A stretch of 21,678 nucleotides of DNA from Bacilli bacterium (GTDB lineage Bacteria > Bacillota_I > Bacilli_A > RF39 > UBA660), in the NCBI GenBank assembly GCA_900758495.1, contig CAAERO010000028.1, positions 1-21,678 on the forward strand, read 5' to 3'. Each line of letters starts with the position of its first letter. Position 1 is the stretch's first letter. The position numbers and the translations under genes were made by a program. The notes under the pieces were generated by a model. It was not told the DNA's origin. It worked only from the letters and a program-made list of their open reading frames with translations, and did no database searches. Of the stretch, positions 20,948-21,678 are shown piece by piece.

Positions 20948-21678
20948 ATGAAGAAAGAAAAGATAAAGAATATACTAACTATCGGAGTAACTCTTGTGTT
21001 ATTAATTACAGTAATAGGTATCAGCTATGCAGCATTTAACTATTCAGGAACAGGTCAAAAGTTAAACACCATTACAACAGGAGCTATTTCTATGAATTAT
21101 ATTGAAAGTAGTAATGTTATTTCAATGAATAATGCTCTACCAACAACAGATAATACAGGAAAGAAAAGATTAAACACTGGAGAATACTTTGATTTCACAG
21201 TAAAGTCATCAATAAAAGGTAATACTGATATCAATTATGAGATAGCAGCAAAGGAAGAAAGTGGTAATACATTTTTGGGAAAGAATATAAAGTTCTATCT
21301 AACAAAAGTAAATAGTGACGGAACAGAGGAAGAGGCAATGCCACCCAAGACTTATTCAGAAGATACAACCAGTAATGTCTATACAGGTCGCCCTGCTGAT
21401 ATGATGAGTCTATTTATAGGTAATCTTAATCAACAAGGCGATACAGAGATTAAATATCGATTAAGACTATGGGTTGATGAAAACTATAATCCTCAGAATG
21501 ATAATGGTGGACTAATCTATAAAGTAAAAGTAAATGTCTATGGACAAACAAGTGATACAGTAGCAAAAGTAGAAGATACTTATTGTAAAGATAATGGTTT
21601 TAATACTTTATCAGATTGTATGTTAGTAATGAATAATCACGAATCATCAGTAGATACCGCTAAAACTAATATCAAAGC
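20948..21678 (+). CDS. Secreted surface protein, N-terminal part (243 codons, runs off the window)
   Basis: ATG 20948 follows AAAGGA (20931-20936), and the frame stays open for 243 codons to the right edge, so the gene is incomplete only because the window ends. A signal peptide or anchor (MKKEKIKNILTIGV, then a hydrophobic stretch ending GISYAAF) spans about 1-30. NTITTGAISM follows, a pattern like the start of mature TasA/camelysin-type fibre proteins (AAF...TxTxGTLxM). A beta-rich domain with INYEIA and KYRLRLWVDENYNP occupies about 75-200. After it comes a segment with two Cys (C213 and C224), in TYCKDNGFNTLSDCMLVMNN. It is probably a large repetitive surface or fibre protein. The TasA resemblance is a pattern judgement and no sipW-like peptidase is visible here. 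Confidence 0.75.
   Translation, partial: MKKEKIKNILTIGVTLVLLITVIGISYAAFNYSGTGQKLNTITTGAISMNYIESSNVISMNNALPTTDNTGKKRLNTGEYFDFTVKSSIKGNTDINYEIAAKEESGNTFLGKNIKFYLTKVNSDGTEEEAMPPKTYSEDTTSNVYTGRPADMMSLFIGNLNQQGDTEIKYRLRLWVDENYNPQNDNGGLIYKVKVNVYGQTSDTVAKVEDTYCKDNGFNTLSDCMLVMNNHESSVDTAKTNIK

Noticed and set aside
1..21678. CRISPR arrays, tRNA genes, mycoplasma genetic code
   Set aside because: No regularly spaced direct repeats or tRNA cloverleaf were seen by eye, and TGA acts as a stop at 9928-9930.

Overview
The window is about 28% GC by eye and tightly packed. It reads as a chromosomal segment of a low-GC Bacillota (class Bacilli), most plausibly an uncultured gut-type lineage near RF39 or Erysipelotrichia. 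The lineage is an inference. It rests on the gene order gpsB-rnpB, rodZ/ymfM-pgsA-recA-rny and pcrA-...-ligA, which matches Bacillus synteny, on a type-B-like RNase P RNA, and on sortase-anchored surface proteins. UGA is a normal stop here (the second ABC permease ends in TGA within an ATGA overlap) and Trp is TGG, so the standard bacterial code applies and not the mycoplasma code.

Layout. (1) 1-95: terminal end of an IS3-like insertion sequence, the rest of it lying off the left edge. (2) 122-1034: a minus-strand orphan gene and a plus-strand 35-codon micro-ORF, driven by divergent promoters with a dyad and a 0A-box-like heptamer between them. (3) 1035-5729: housekeeping genes gpsB, rnpB, rodZ-like, pgsA, recA and rny (cell division and shape, tRNA processing, phospholipid synthesis, recombination, mRNA decay). 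cinA, which lies between pgsA and recA in Bacillus, is absent. (4) 5741-7426: rnjA on the minus strand, converging on rny through a shared bidirectional terminator, so two major RNA-decay enzymes are tail to tail. (5) 7584-10589: three-gene ABC exporter (two membrane subunits plus an ATPase whose Q-loop carries Glu, as in LanFEG immunity transporters). (6) 10618-14126: surface-display operon with two tandem promoters, a thioester/Cna_B adhesin with a VPNTG sorting signal, its sortase, and a five-TM membrane protein. (7) 14188-20537: pcrA, an unknown gene, a sugar-type nucleotidyltransferase, ligA and a membrane-anchored OB-fold-like protein; the two middle genes interrupt the usual pcrA-ligA pair. 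(8) 20538-21678: a terminator, a regulatory-looking stretch, a 34-residue micro-ORF with a run of eight G, a long hairpin that swallows that ORF's stop codon, and the start of a second secreted surface protein that runs off the right edge.

The most interesting signal is region 8. The micro-ORF, its G8 tract and the hairpin together look like a translation-coupled attenuator, possibly phase-variable, placed in front of a surface protein gene. In-frame translation would carry the ribosome into the hairpin; gain or loss of one G would stop it about 40 bases short. This is a model drawn from sequence only.
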